The notes beneath the pieces were generated by a model. It was given only the letters and a program-made list of their open reading frames with translations, was not told the DNA's origin and did no database searches. Positions 25,701 to 37,351 of a stretch of 64,000 nt of DNA are shown in pieces. Location: the NCBI RefSeq assembly GCF_037975245.1, contig NC_092579.1, positions 24,225,166 through 24,289,165 of the forward strand, in the 5' to 3' direction. Each line of letters starts with the position of its first letter. Position 1 is the stretch's first letter. Made by a program: the position numbers and the translations under genes. The DNA comes from Apostichopus japonicus (lineage: Eukaryota; Echinodermata; Holothuroidea; Aspidochirotida; Stichopodidae).

Positions 25701-27769
25701 ATTATTACTATTAAAAAAAAAGTAATGCTGTGGTAGCATAGTCATCAAAATCGAAAAGACCAGGACCAATGAGTAGAATGAACTTCAACAATAGGTTGAT
25801 GAAGTACAACAGATATAGCCCGACTCTGATGATGTCGTTAATTGTCCTCTTCAGTGCATAAGCAATATAGTTATACTAGGTTGTCAATGCTAAGGTCAGT
25901 TCTCTACTTCCCTAACCGAACATTTAATTGTAAATAAATAAGAACAAACCATGACAATTTAGGTTGTAACTATGGACTGTAAATCTTCTCTGAGGTATAA
26001 ACCTCAAATCAAATCAGTAAGTGAATTACAGTAGTAAGCTAATCTGTGATAGGTCAATTCTGTTATTCTCTTAAACCTATTCAGAGCAGTCCAATGCTGT
26101 GGTCTACCATATGAGCAGGTATATCATTGCCACAACAGAATCTTCATGCCAGTACTATTGTGAACAGGAAATCAATAGAACCTGTTGTAAAAGAGTACAG
26201 CCGCTAATATCTTCCTTGTGTAGGCACCTTTGTTTGCTGGTAAAAAGGACAGCGAAAGCCAACAGGCTAAGTGATTTATTTGAGAATGGTAATATAACAT
26301 TGGTAATATAACATTGCTCGCAAGAGCTGCAAGTGATCAGTATCGTTCTTGCACTCATCTGAATCTATGTCATGAAATTCATCCAAGATTTACTTTTGGA
26401 GTTATTGTATTAACAAGTTTTCAGACTGAGACTTCTGATAGCCTCAAACGGTCTTTGACCTTCACTAAACAATGACCAGTTATATGTCTGTATAAAACAA
26501 AAGTGTCCTTATAGTCATCAGGTTGATCTGCAGACATTTTGGAGTTACCGTATAGCCTTGCTTACAACCTTTCAGCATTGGACATCTACAGACTTCAAAT
26601 GACCTTTAACCACCACACACAACTATATCTGTTCTTGTAGTTACTACTTAGGTAGAGCAACAGTCTAATTATGAAGTTCATATGATTGTTACTTTTATAG
26701 TTACATTGTTTACACTGTTTCCAGACCTCTAACAAGTAAAGATCGCAACCTATAGCAGATTTACTTTGACCAATTCCATCAGGTGTGTGGGTATTCAGAT
26801 CAATTGGTAGATTCAGCAAGCGGTCCGCTCACGTTCAAACTTGGTGGGTTACGTGCCTGACCATGAAAACTCATGCCTGCTTCATTGGTGACTTCATCGG
26901 TCAAAGTCAAATATCCCAGAACTGTCTTTTAACCATTACCTCATTGTCAGTGTGTTGGGAAAAGTCATTAAACCACATGATATGTAGAGAATAATGGGAC
27001 AAATTTCAATATAGTACTGATGTGGTTGTTAAGGATGGAGGTCAAAGGTCAGTGTAGGTCAGATGTCAAACTGGCCTAAATTGTTTGGAGGAGATGAGAT
27101 CTGCAACTCCATTGATTGCCCTTTGGTTGGTTTGTTTGCATTTCAAATGACATATTCTTCACCAGTAACAGAAAATTGATGTAGCAACTTGAATACTGTA
27201 CATGTCAGATGTAACACAATATTAATTTCCTATACATTTCTGTGCATATATAGCATGCAAAGCTTCAACTAGCTTCCCAGTATAGACAATGATAAATGAA
27301 CTACTCAAAGACTGAACAAATTAATCACCAAAATATTTCAAATTAAGCTTCCACTTGGGCAATGTATTTACTTTCATTTATAAATGGCTTTTGCAGAATA
27401 CAAACAAGCAAGTTATTTTCCAGGTGGTCTGATAGTACTTTTACAATTAGTACAGCCTGCTATAAATCTGACTGACTGACATGTTCACTAAATATTAAAA
27501 GGTACACAAACACAGGCCAAGTTAATAACCTCATGGGAAATGAAAATTAATCATCGCAAGAATAACTGACAGACAAAAATTCGTCCAAAGTAAGTATAGA
27601 GCAAGTTTCATGCAGGTGGCAAATGGCTATGCTGATACAAGCAGGCACAAAGATCAGGAGCAACAGGAAGTTGTTAAGGAATATGATCTTCACCATGAAT
27701 GTAACATGTAACCCTACATGAATCATATCCAAACACTTCAATAGGACTTTGTATACAAGTTCTTTTTCT
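16714..27769. other. Eleven kilobases without a recognisable gene
   Basis: No exon was recognised on either strand. Small features are: diverged single units of the TGACCT repeat family at about 18,390-18,720 and 26,360-26,720; a perfect 11-bp hairpin at 22,810-22,842; a C-run near 23,074-23,088; and a TATA-type microsatellite near 24,220. Short open frames have no family motifs. Distant regulatory DNA for the gene on the right cannot be excluded. Confidence 0.45.
22810..22842. repeat. Perfect 11-bp stem hairpin
   Basis: ACCATGGAGCT (22,810-22,820) and its exact reverse complement AGCTCCATGGT (22,832-22,842) flank an 11-base loop. Nothing around it suggests an RNA gene or terminator. Confidence 0.7.
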
Positions 27770-28090
27770 TTTTAATCTTTGCGAGAGGAGTAAGAAGGGG
27801 TAAAAAGGGGGGGAAGAAGGGAGAAAGGAGAGGGAAAGAAGGGGGAAATAAAGGGAGAAAGACGGAAGGAAGAAGGGAGAAAGAAAGGGAAAGAAATGAG
27901 GAGGAGAGAAGACAAATGACTAGGGGAGGGGAAATCTTGCATGGGGAAATTAGGGAGAAAGTTATGAAGGTTATTGAACAGAATAGGAGAAGTGTTGAAG
28001 GGCAACACAAACAACAAGAAGGGAGTGGGAAGAAGAGTGGAGTGGAAAGAGGAGGGAATAGATTAGGGGAGTGGAAAAGAAGAGAATGAG
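27770..28090 (+). repeat. Long purine-rich (GGGAAGAAGGGAGAAAG) tract
   Basis: The + strand is almost all A and G for about 170 bp and strongly purine-rich to about 28,090. The Ser/Pro/Leu/Phe-rich 186-codon and 81-codon minus-strand frames here are a direct result of this composition and are not taken as genes. Such tracts can form triplex (H-) DNA. Confidence 0.85.
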
Positions 28091-29640
28091 GTACAGTAGG
28101 GTAATCAGCAGCGTTGTTACGAACGCAGGATTCTGCGTCCGGGATGCAATGTTTTGGCCAGGGACTCAAAATCTTCAAATTGCTTGCGTCTGGCGGACGC
28201 AAACTTTTTTTGGGGAGAAACAAACCCCAAGTATACACACTCACAACTAGGTCAACGGAAAACATTACAAAACATATTTTTGAATGAACATCTTTCATTA
28301 TTTCTTTTCAAAAAACCCACAACTTCTTACAAGAACCAAAAGTTCTCCTACTCTTACAGATCATTGAATTTGTTTGAAAATAAATATATCATAACAATCA
28401 ACCGCAAGGTACAGGGTTAACAACACACCATTGCAGAGATTTTCATGCTAAAAATAAACAATGATGCTTTCCAAAATTCCCGTGATTTGATTGGCTAATA
28501 GTCCCCATCAATTGTCTGTGAATATTCTTGCACCTGTAGTGCTCAATGAACACAGAGTATGTTGTTTAACAACTATTCTTACTGTCCCCTGTTGTAGAGA
28601 TAGTGAAGTAGGCTATCATGTGTGTGCACTCCAATATCATAACGTTAGGCCTTGTCACATAAATTACGTATACGGTATACTGACAACGAAGATGCACTTG
28701 CATTGTTTCTGAGACTATCACGTAATAATTGAATCATTGTTTTGATCAGAAAATGTTAATGAGTGGAGACAATCTATGAATTTTGTGGGAAGCTAACATT
28801 TCTGATCCTGAACAGGATATTTCAGGCTTCAGCTCACAGTATGTTTCTTCTCTCTGCATTAAGAGTTGCTAATGTAAAATGTGCATTCTCACCATCAGTA
28901 GTTTCTGTTACAAATTTTTTTCACGGTCCAATTAACCACATGCTTCAGTAAATGTTACTTTGGCGCAACATTTGTGTTTAAACTACTGTACTTTAGAACA
29001 TTGAACTGATTTTTTTTAAATCTACTGTGCGTAAAAAGCTATTCACATAGACCTACTGTAATTTTCGTACAGATGATTGCTTGCAAAGAGCCCATGATAA
29101 ATGTTGGATCAGATTTTAAGGATTTGCGCATATGTAGTTGAAAATGAAGCTCGAACAGGCATGTACTGTACAGCAGCAGTGAACTGGAATTTAGAGAGAG
29201 ATATGCACACTATAGGTACTGGGATTGTTGAAGAGTTGGTTGTTGGAATCGCTGCAAGGTCAAAGCACGGAGCTACTGCGGAGTTGGCGAGAAGGGAAGT
29301 AAAAGGGCGGATGAAGGAGGGGGGACTGGGGGTAAAAATGGGTTGAAACGGCAGGGTGGTCGAAAGGAGGAGCTGGCCCAGCCGCCCCTGAAAAACAGCG
29401 AAGCTAAGGCACTGAGCATTTCTGCCCTATATATTGTGTTTAAGTACATTCACAAAGTATAGGCTGTGATACTACACTACTATTAGTAACAGTAGGTCAT
29501 ACGATAAACGTAATTGGTTTTCGATCGGGAGTCAAGCTTTTTTACGGGACGCAAACTTTTTCGGGGGCTTGCGTCCCTGGGACGCAAACTTTTTTTTACT
29601 TATAACATTACTGAATCAGGTGGGGGGGAGTGCAGGCCTC
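28091..29640. repeat. Two copies of a GACGCAAACTTTTT repeat around anonymous sequence
   Basis: GGACGCAAACTTTTTTT occurs at about 28,194 and, twice more, at 29,546 and 29,579. The second site contains the near-perfect palindrome TTGCGTCCC-T-GGGACGCAA (29,569-29,587). The first site has diverged partners (TGCGTCCGGGATGCAA near 28,133). They look like ends of one repeat family or of one element. The intervening 1.3 kb has no recognised gene. Confidence 0.5.
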
Positions 29641-32394
29641 GACAAGTATTTTTAAAAGTACTCGCCATTTGGCGAATGTGACTACAAACTCTCCAAAACA
29701 AAAAATTCACTCGCCACTATGATCGCTGTTCAAGTCTCAATAGTACAGATCTACAACATCAATACTTTCTGTGAACAAAGGTTAGGCACTTAGGAAGTTA
29801 CATGGTGCTACATAATTGCACATTGGAAAATTGTTTTTGTGCAGTATGATATTTAAACTATCCACCAAGAGTATGTGATGAACTTTCCCAATTATTTATC
29901 TTATCTTTTAGCTGCAGATTGGTGCATAAAAAGTATCGCTATTACTCCATTACACTGTCAAATCAAATCAAAGCAAAGCAAAATCTAAGGTTGAAAGAGC
30001 ATCTATTTTCCACTGGTCTTGAGTAAATCTTTGCAAAAGATCCCAGCAGCGATAACATCAAACTTGTCTCAAAACTCCTTAAATTGTTGTATATTTTGCG
30101 AATTATGACTGATACCATGTAGGAAATGCCTTAGGAAATAATTAAGGAGATGTTTGGCCGCCTTTGGCCTCCTTAAGTGTATTGATAGTCTGACACCAAA
30201 CAATTTTTCCTTCACGGTTTGTGTTTACGAAGCCAATTTTATCCTACGGTTGTTAGTGTAAGGCACATCGAAAACCTTACCAACTGGGCAGTTCCATGCT
30301 TTGTCGTCAAAAATGTTTACAAATATGACTGATGATCGTGTATTTGTTTCAGCACATCAAGTCTAAAGGGTTATTGTGTCTATATAACTGTGTATTGTAT
30401 TTTAAAACTGTGGTTACTGGTTAGCCTATCATATGGTTGTATGCATAAGTCACAAAGCATTTTAACACACTTTCATCACAAACCATGGGCTGTACGATGG
30501 AAATATTGTCTTAATAGAAGTTACAGAATGATGAATGAATGATAATTGTCCCATTTGCATGTTGTGTATATTTCTCTACTTTTACCATGAACCTCACCAA
30601 TAGATACCAAGTTTTCTCATCACTTACTTCAATTAAATTTCTTTGCCTTTCTAACATATTAAATTCCAAACATGTACACAGCTCAATCATGGAGAAGCTG
30701 TTTGTTTAATGGTAACATTTAAATACATCACTTGCCTAAGATGAAATAGTACACTGGGGAAAGGTTGTACCTGAAACAATGGGCCTTCATATTCATTTTG
30801 GGAGATCAGTGGTACAGGCAGAGATGTAATCAAAGTTCCATATGCAGATACAGAGAAGATATCAGTGCAATAACGAGAGGTTGTGGGTAGCAGTGTTAGC
30901 AACAATCTTGCACAATTGACTTTGGCTCCTGATCACCCGCCACAAATGTATTAGTCATGCATACTTGTAACAATTTTGCTAGGTTTTAACTTTAACACTT
31001 CTGTATTAACAACTGGTTCAACTCTGGCAAAATATGGTGATGTCTGGCTTTTAGCTATGGTAATGTGGAGGAATGTTAAAACAAAAATCGCAGTTCAGTA
31101 CTTCGATGTTGTCCTGAATGTGAAGTTTTGTGCTATCATCCCACAAGATACAATTTATTTTTGAGAGGCCAAATTTGCTGTTCAGAAACCTTAGACAAAA
31201 AACAGGTTATTTGAAAGAAACTTTCAAAATCAGTCCCAAATTGGGTAATATACAATGAAAAGAAAAGTTAAACACTCTGTTGATCTTTTTGTTTTGAATT
31301 TTTATTAATTTATTGATTTGCATGAAGACTTAATATGAGGCCTTCCAATTTCATGCAAATATTTAAAAGTTTACTGAAATGGCTTAGAATGTAAGATGGC
31401 TATGAACCACAAAACTTCTTTTGTGTAAAATATTCAACTGTGTTTAAATAGGAAATGCATATTAAAAAGTTAAGAGTTTATTGAGGTGAACAATAAGATC
31501 ATTAGCCCAGAATATTAGCTTAGACGTTTTCAAGTAATAACAACTGCGCAATGTTGATTAATTCTCAAAGTTAAATATTGGACTGATTTCTCCACTCTGT
31601 GTCCATGCATCCATAGGGTCTAAGACTGAGTAGAATTAGAGTCCAGTTGCTAAGATAGGTCTCTGCAGAGGCCCTGCATCCTACAGTTAGGCTACTCCAT
31701 TTGAACTAAGTTAGGCCAAGACCTTATTGAGGCATAAAAGTATAAGGAATTAGCCTAGTTATATGTAGACTAGACCTAGGCTAACCTTGGGATTAAGCTG
31801 GTTTCACTGAATAAGTTCTATTGACATATAAGCTAGTACTAATAGTAGAAGTGGCTACAGGACTGGAGGTAGGCTAAGTGTCAGGACTAACTCAATCTGC
31901 ACTCTGCAATAGGCTAGAAAAGAAATAGAATTAACAGTACAAATTACTAATGTTGGGCCGTATGGTAGCATACCTTAATTTTCCATGTCCTCTAAATTTG
32001 TGGACTGTATTGTACAAGTAGCTGCACTGAGTAATAGACATGAAATTGCTGTGCTCGAAAGTCAAACTTTAATCAAGTTTTCAATGACAATTTTTATCTT
32101 CAAAGCCTAACAAACGAGGCCAAAAGTGTCACAGTGAAACAAGAAGGGATCAATATAAAACAATACCAATTACCAGTTCCATGCACACGCAAAGTTTGTG
32201 AAATTTTTCCTTGCAGTTCAGTTTCCGACCTTCATTAGTGTAAATCTTTCTATAATTTATTGCTGTTCGTATATGGTCAAACCATCAATGAAATAAATTG
32301 ATGAAGGCTAGAACTAAACCACAGAGCAATATCCGCTATCTAAATGAGCATTAATGCAATTACTATTGCGAATTTACCGTATACCATCAATCAT
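29641..32394. other. No gene recognised
   Basis: TAAAAGTACTCGCCATTTGGCGA near the left end resembles a dispersed repeat end. AGGCCTA-type words recur from about 31,680. I see no exon with family similarity. Confidence 0.4.
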
Positions 32395-33017
32395 ACCGGA
32401 AGTTAGGCCTACCGTTAAGCCTAGGCCTAGGCTACATGGATAAAAAGTTATACGCTACGATTAAGATTTTTCTCTGTAAATATTCGGTTACGCCTAGATT
32501 TCCATGCTATTTCACTCTGTCATACTCACCGATATCATGCGAAAAATTTGTAATTATTACGAAGAGGGAACTCATCTGACCAATATATCTGAGGACGTTC
32601 CTCCTGTGTAAGGGTAACCGATACTTTACGTACTGAGCGGTATATCCTAGCTTGAATAACTCTGGGTGACAATTCTATTTACACATTAAAAAATTCCGGG
32701 GAAGCACAAAATGGCATCCAAAACATATATTGCGCATGATCACACCTGTTGGTGTATTGCGTAGGCGTTCAGTGTCATGCAGATCTGTGCGTTCAGCTCA
32801 ATACGTTCAATCTGTGGTTCAGCTATCTGAACACCGTCAAAATCAGTGGCGCTACTTATGTAACACATCAGCAGAGCCGTATGCGGCTTTGAACGCCACC
32901 AGTTGGAACAACTTCCTGATGATAATACCTCTCTCAACTGTACTCCAATATCATGATCTCAAAGCACTGGTATTATCAATAAAAACAGTTCCTAACCTTA
33001 CTATGATAGAAACATGA
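32395..33017 (+). other. Possible orphan promoter and first exon (weak)
   Basis: ACCGGAAGT (32,395-32,403) is an ETS/GABP-type core, and CAAAATGGC (32,707-32,715) resembles a YY1 site at a start codon. The open frame from 32,730 begins with an Arg- and Ser-rich stretch (VLRRRSVSCRSVRSAQYV, then WRYLCNTSAEP) that looks like a mitochondrial targeting peptide. I recognise no protein and no continuing exon before the transposon nest at 33,152. The ATG in CAAAATGGC gives only a 17-codon frame. This may be a real first exon, a dead exon or chance. Confidence 0.2.
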
Positions 33018-33204
33018 TATTCATACTGCTCGTACTGAAAATAATAATAATGATAATAATCATCAGTTATGTTTACGACGCTTAAGGGACCACAAATGTA
33101 CATGGGAGAAGCTCGCAAGGGCTTATGGATTACAACTTACCGTCGTCGGGTCAGTGGCATAACTAGGTCGGTGCGGCCGGTGCAGTGGCACCAGGGCCCT
33201 GGTA

Positions 33205-33850
33205 CAAGGGCGGCGGAACCGGGGGGGCACAGGGGGCACGTGCCCCCCCCCCACTTTTCCTCAGGTTAAAAATGTGCCCTTTTTCTACATAAAAATTGAG
33301 GTGTCTCAAGTTGGCAAGAGGCCAGGGAACCAGAATGAACACTCGGGAAGGGCCGTTTCCGGCCATTTGAGGGGTTTGTAAAACCAAAAATTTTCTTGTA
33401 CGCTCCGCGCCAACTGATGGTGGCGCTCCGCTCAGATAGTCGTGCATACAACTTTGCAAATCCTGGCTATACGCCCCTGACTTTTAATGAATTTCTGTGG
33501 GTCAATCTCAACGCTATTTCGAATGGAAAAATTTGTTAAGATATTATCAAGAAATAAACTCTAATTCGGAAGATTCCTACATTAGCAACTAGCATGATTT
33601 AACCTCATTTTGTCTCAAAAGAAAACTTGTACCTTGTTTCCCAATTTGCACATTGTATATTGCAGTGCTAGTATGCATATTTTCCTTGGGTGGGAGGGGG
33701 GAGGGGGCGTTGATGGAGTGATGTGTATACGCAAATAAGATAATACAATAAGAGTTATAAAGGGTACTGTATCATTCCAATCGAATTTCTGCAAAGTGCC
33801 CTTTGATGTCGGTGCCCCCCCCCAGATTAAAAGTGCTTCCGCCGCCCTTG
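33205..33850. mobile_element. hAT-like MITE with CAAGGGCGGCGGAA ends
   Basis: The left end is CAAGGGCGGCGGAACC and the right end is the reverse complement of CAAGGGCGGCGGAAGC. The exact 8-bp target duplication CCCTGGTA lies at 33,197-33,204 and 33,851-33,858. The element is 646 bp and inserted into the larger element around it. It contains a GCGCCA/TGGCGC core (33,404-33,440) and, at 33,464-33,479, TGGCTATACGCCCCTG, which looks like the right end of another element type. Confidence 0.88.
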
Positions 33851-34556
33851 CCCTGGTACTTGGGGGCCAGATGAAAAGTACTAATAAAAATACCCACCCA
33901 TTGTAGCAGACTATAGGCCGGCGAAATCGCTAGTATTGATGTTAAAAAGTTAAGTCCGTGGACCAAACAGGCCCCATGTAGACCTACTCCATGGGGAGGC
34001 TCGTCTATTTTTCAATCCGCCGTGGGCCGATAAAAATAGTGTTCAGTAATGTACGTCAACTTACCCCGTGCACTGTTTAAGGTTCCTACATTCAATTTAA
34101 TTGATAGAAGGCTGTATATCAAACCTACCAAAGTGACTCTCCGATCCGGGCCCTTGCTATTATAACATAAAGCTATTCGGACTTCTTGCCAAAATGAGCC
34201 CACAGAATAATGACTAAATATATTTATGTAAATCTAAAGAATCGAGTAACGTAAGGGTTTGGGGGCGGGTCTCCATCATGACTTACTAAAAATTAGTTAA
34301 ATCATGGCAAGCACTTTAAAGGATATAAACATTACAGATATGGAAAACTGGATAATTTTTCTTCGTATTTGCTTATTTGCTGTTGGATTTTAACATTTTT
34401 CCGGGAACATAACATTTTTTCACATAACAACTTCTTTTGAAACAATAAATAATAATGTCACTTACATACACCACAAAACTCTAGCATTTACCAAAAAAAT
34501 TAAATAAATATTCAATGACACCTAAGGCTATGCTGCATGCACATCGTGTATATAGG

Positions 34557-34909
34557 CAGGGGGCAGGAAGCTTCCAAAAACTGGGGGGGGGGGGCAACAT
34601 CAGAGGGGCACTTTCTCATTCCACTTAAATATGATGTGTTAGTATGCTATCAATACTATTTATTGAGATTGTTTATTGTTAACCATGCTACAAAAAGATA
34701 TGGGATGCCATTTTAAAAATAACGTGTACAGACTAAAAATTAATAATTGAAATAAAATATCTCAATTAACAACGGCTTAAGATAACCAAAAGACATTTCT
34801 TCATCAAAGGGGCACATTTTATTTGCCAGTAGGGTACATTTGCTAGTTTGGAAGAAAGTGGGGGCACATGCCCCAGTTCTCCCCCCCCCCCCTCGGCTCC
34901 TACCCCCTG
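34557..34909. mobile_element. Probable MITE with CAGGGGGCAGG ends
   Basis: CAGGGGGCAGGAAGC at the left and the reverse complement CAGGGGGTAGGAGCC at the right match at 12 of 15 positions. G and C runs lie just inside both ends. The flanking 8-mers do not match, so the boundary or age is uncertain. Confidence 0.45.
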
Positions 34910-34924
34910 CATTAAGTTCTGTAC

Positions 34925-35305
34925 CAGGGCCGGATTACCCATTAGACACAGTAGGCACTGTTGAAACTTGACAAGCCCGAACGTGTCATATTCGGCGACC
35001 TAGGAAGTATTTTTAGCCAAAAATTATCCGTACACGACGCGCCAACATGATGGCGCTTCGTTTATATAGTGTCTAGAAATTTTTACTTTCAAGAGTTTGC
35101 AAACCTAGGGCTTACGAAACACTTAATCCGGCCCTGTTTATAAGGCCTGGGAAGTGTCATTTCCGGTGATCTAGAGGCTATTTTAGCCCCCCAAAAATGT
35201 GTGCGCTACGCGCTAGCTGTGGTGGCGCTTCGCTTACATCTAAATATACGGCTCTGATTGTGTCAGGTAGTGCCTAGGACGTACCAAACAATAATCCGGC
35301 CAGGT
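34925..35305. mobile_element. hAT-like element with CAGGGCCGGATTA end
   Basis: The left end is CAGGGCCGGATTACC; the right end reads TAATCCGGCCAGGT. The exact 8-bp duplication TTCTGTAC lies at 34,917-34,924 and 35,306-35,313. A second, better right end (TTAATCCGGCCCTG, to 35,136) lies inside, suggesting two related elements joined or an internal copy. Two GCGC-core motifs occur (about 35,036-35,075 and 35,206-35,240). Confidence 0.75.
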
Positions 35306-35313
35306 TTCTGTAC

Positions 35314-36084
35314 CAGGGCCGTAGCCAGGGGGAGCAGGGGAGCGATTGCTCCCCCCTTTCAGTGTCGAAAAAAATGTTAAAAACTGTTGTTTTTTGGCAT
35401 GGTATTTTGTCAGTGCTCTTTTGATCTTGAATACTCGTCAGCTCCGTTAACTCGTAATAACATTCATGCCTACTGATTCAGTTACTTAGTTTGGCAGATG
35501 CAATTAGCTAAATTTAGCATATTGTCTATAACAAGCCTACAGTTGGCCACTGCGTAATAAAATACATATAGCCTACCTAACCGCATTCGATGGAGTGTCA
35601 CGAACCGTATGCACAACGACGACACCGTGCTTTCTCATCCTTTCTATGATTCGTCATAAGTTGTTGCACGAACAGCATGTTATGAAGCTAAGCTAGCAAT
35701 CGTACGTGATACGCGCTTCCTATAAATTATTATTACACTGCTAAATATAAAAGTTTATATTGTCCATCAGTTAAGTTCGTCAAATGTATTGAAGTTCAGA
35801 CATTGAACACTAAAACAGGAATCATCCTACTGGGAAAATTGTAAAAGAGCACCATGTTTGTCTTTCTGATATAATATGTAAAAGATCGAACATGTAAAAG
35901 AATATTTCGAACCGGAAACAAATCTGCTGATCATATAATATCATAAGATAATGATGAAACTGGGAAAACATTGCACCAGATCGCATCTAAGGACCTTCAA
36001 TTTGCTCAAAAATTTCTCAAAGACCCCTCCCCATATCAATCGCAAAATGTGCTTCCCCCTTGCAAATTCCTGGCTACGTCGCTG
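35314..36084. mobile_element. hAT-like element with CAGGGCCGTAGCCAGG end
   Basis: The left end is CAGGGCCGTAGCCAGG and the right end is the reverse complement of CAGCGACGTAGCCAGG. The flanks are TTCTGTAC (35,306-35,313) and CTCTGTAC (36,085-36,092), 7 of 8 equal. It abuts the preceding element and shares its right target duplication. Length is 771 bp; no transposase was seen. Confidence 0.8.
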
Positions 36085-36490
36085 CTCTGTACACTTGCAT
36101 ACACGCGGGTTAAATCTGCATGCACTAGTGCATGCTTGCACCCGAGTCATTCAAACGATGGGGGCCTGTTCCTGCTTCTCGCAGTGGGGCCCGTACCCTT
36201 CTAGTTAGGCCACTGCTTCGGATGGCAATGCAACATTTTAACTCAAAATTTGGAATCTTTTCAAATTAGAAAGTCATTTCATGCAGATGGGAAAACCGTA
36301 GATTGCTCTCGGATGAAATACCCACCTTACTATAACCCGGCCATGTATCGAACCCTGAACCTCCGAATGCTGAGCCTAATTGCTTCAAATGTCACCGCCT
36401 TTATCCACTGCCACAGCATCGGTATACGCAAGCGGGACATAACACTACAGTATAGGGGGAAAAAATGTCCCAACTGGGCGCTGAACATCA

Positions 36491-36842
36491 CAGGGGCGGA
36501 TCCAGGGGGGCCCGGGGGGCCCGGGCCCCCCCTTTTTGAAAATCCTGATTTTTTTTTTTTACCGCGTTCGAGGGAAAGTGCCCCATGCGTGATCAGTGGC
36601 GTAGCTACGGGGGGGGCCTGAAATTGCAGACATGAGATCCATATTTTCAGGCTAGGTACATGCTGCTTAGAATACTCGGGAAGTGCCAATTCCGGCCATC
36701 TGGGGGGTTTGTAAAGCCAAAAATTTTCTTGTACGCTCCGCGCCAACCGATGATGGCGCTCCGCTTAGATAGTCTTACGTTCAGGCGCGGCTGGACCAGT
36801 CAGACCCCCCCCCCCCTGTCACAAATCCTGCATCCGCCCCTG
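36491..36842. mobile_element. MITE with CAGGGGCGGATCCAGG ends, containing a second type of end
   Basis: The left end is CAGGGGCGGATCCAGG and the right end CCTGCATCCGCCCCTG, inverted with few mismatches. Inside, CAGTGGCGTAGCTACGG at 36,594 is a left end of another type. The GCGCCA/TGGCGC core lies at about 36,736-36,775. The flanking 8-mers (GAACATCA and ATATGTCA) match only partly. Confidence 0.65.
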
Positions 36843-37072
36843 ATATGTCATTGAATATTCCACAAAACAACTTTTTATGTCCACGAAACTGTCGAAACAT
36901 GATTTTCACTACTGGTAGAGATATAAAATATTGGGAATTCTGAATTTCCTGCAAACATGCGGCTGTGCCTGTTCAATATTCACTTCTGTATCGCCTTAAA
37001 AAATGATGAGTGGAAATAGTTTCTCCAGGACCGTATCGTATCGTGGGTATCGAGTGCGTCTGATATACGAAC

Positions 37073-37097
37073 GTACGTAGTACGTACGTACGTACGT
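37073..37097. repeat. TACG microsatellite
   Basis: A run of TACG units with one interruption (ACGTACGTAGTACGTACGTA and on). It is self-complementary and CpG-rich. Confidence 0.85.
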
Positions 37098-37127
37098 CTA
37101 TGATGATATGCACTGTACTGTACTGAT

Positions 37128-37351
37128 AAAAACATAGGTGAATTTCACTCCATGGGAGTGATCACTGAGCACATTCCGGTATAAGAGTGAATTTCCACTC
37201 CATTGGAGTAAATCTTAACTCCTAATAGAGTTATATTCACTCATATTAGGAGTGAGGGTTAACTCCAATAGAGTTAAATTTTACTCTTAATTTGAAGTGC
37301 GCCGAGTGATCACTCCAATGGAATGAAATCCACTCATTTGTTTTTAGAGTG
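37128..37351. mobile_element. Foldback MITE with ~50-bp inverted ends
   Basis: AAAAACA at the left, followed by GTGAATTTCACTCCATGGGA and GTGATCACT, pairs with the right side (AGTGATCACTCCAATGG, AATGAAATCCACTC, TGTTTTTAGAGTG) over about 50 bp. The middle is made of many short inverted CACTCC/GGAGTG and AACTCC/GGAGTT words, so the whole 220 bp can fold on itself. No coding capacity. Confidence 0.72.

Larger units (their letters stand above)
33152..36215. mobile_element. Outer hAT-like element hosting a nest of insertions
   Basis: The left end is CAGTGGCATAACTAG (33,152) and the right end CTAGTTAGGCCACTG (to 36,215), inverted with one mismatch. The flanking 8-mers are CGTCGGGT (33,144-33,151) and CTTCGGAT (36,216-36,223), 6 of 8 equal, as expected for an old 8-bp target duplication. 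The region contains at least three further elements with their own ends and no readable transposase. hAT assignment rests on the CAG...CTG ends and the 8-bp duplications. Confidence 0.65.

Noticed and set aside
27738-28298. Minus-strand 186-codon Ser/Pro/Leu/Phe-rich frame
   Set aside because: It is explained by the purine tract on the + strand, with low-complexity composition and no motif.
36330-36746. 138-codon minus-strand and 123-codon plus-strand frames
   Set aside because: They cross the boundary of a GC-rich MITE and include its G/C runs and ends; no protein features.
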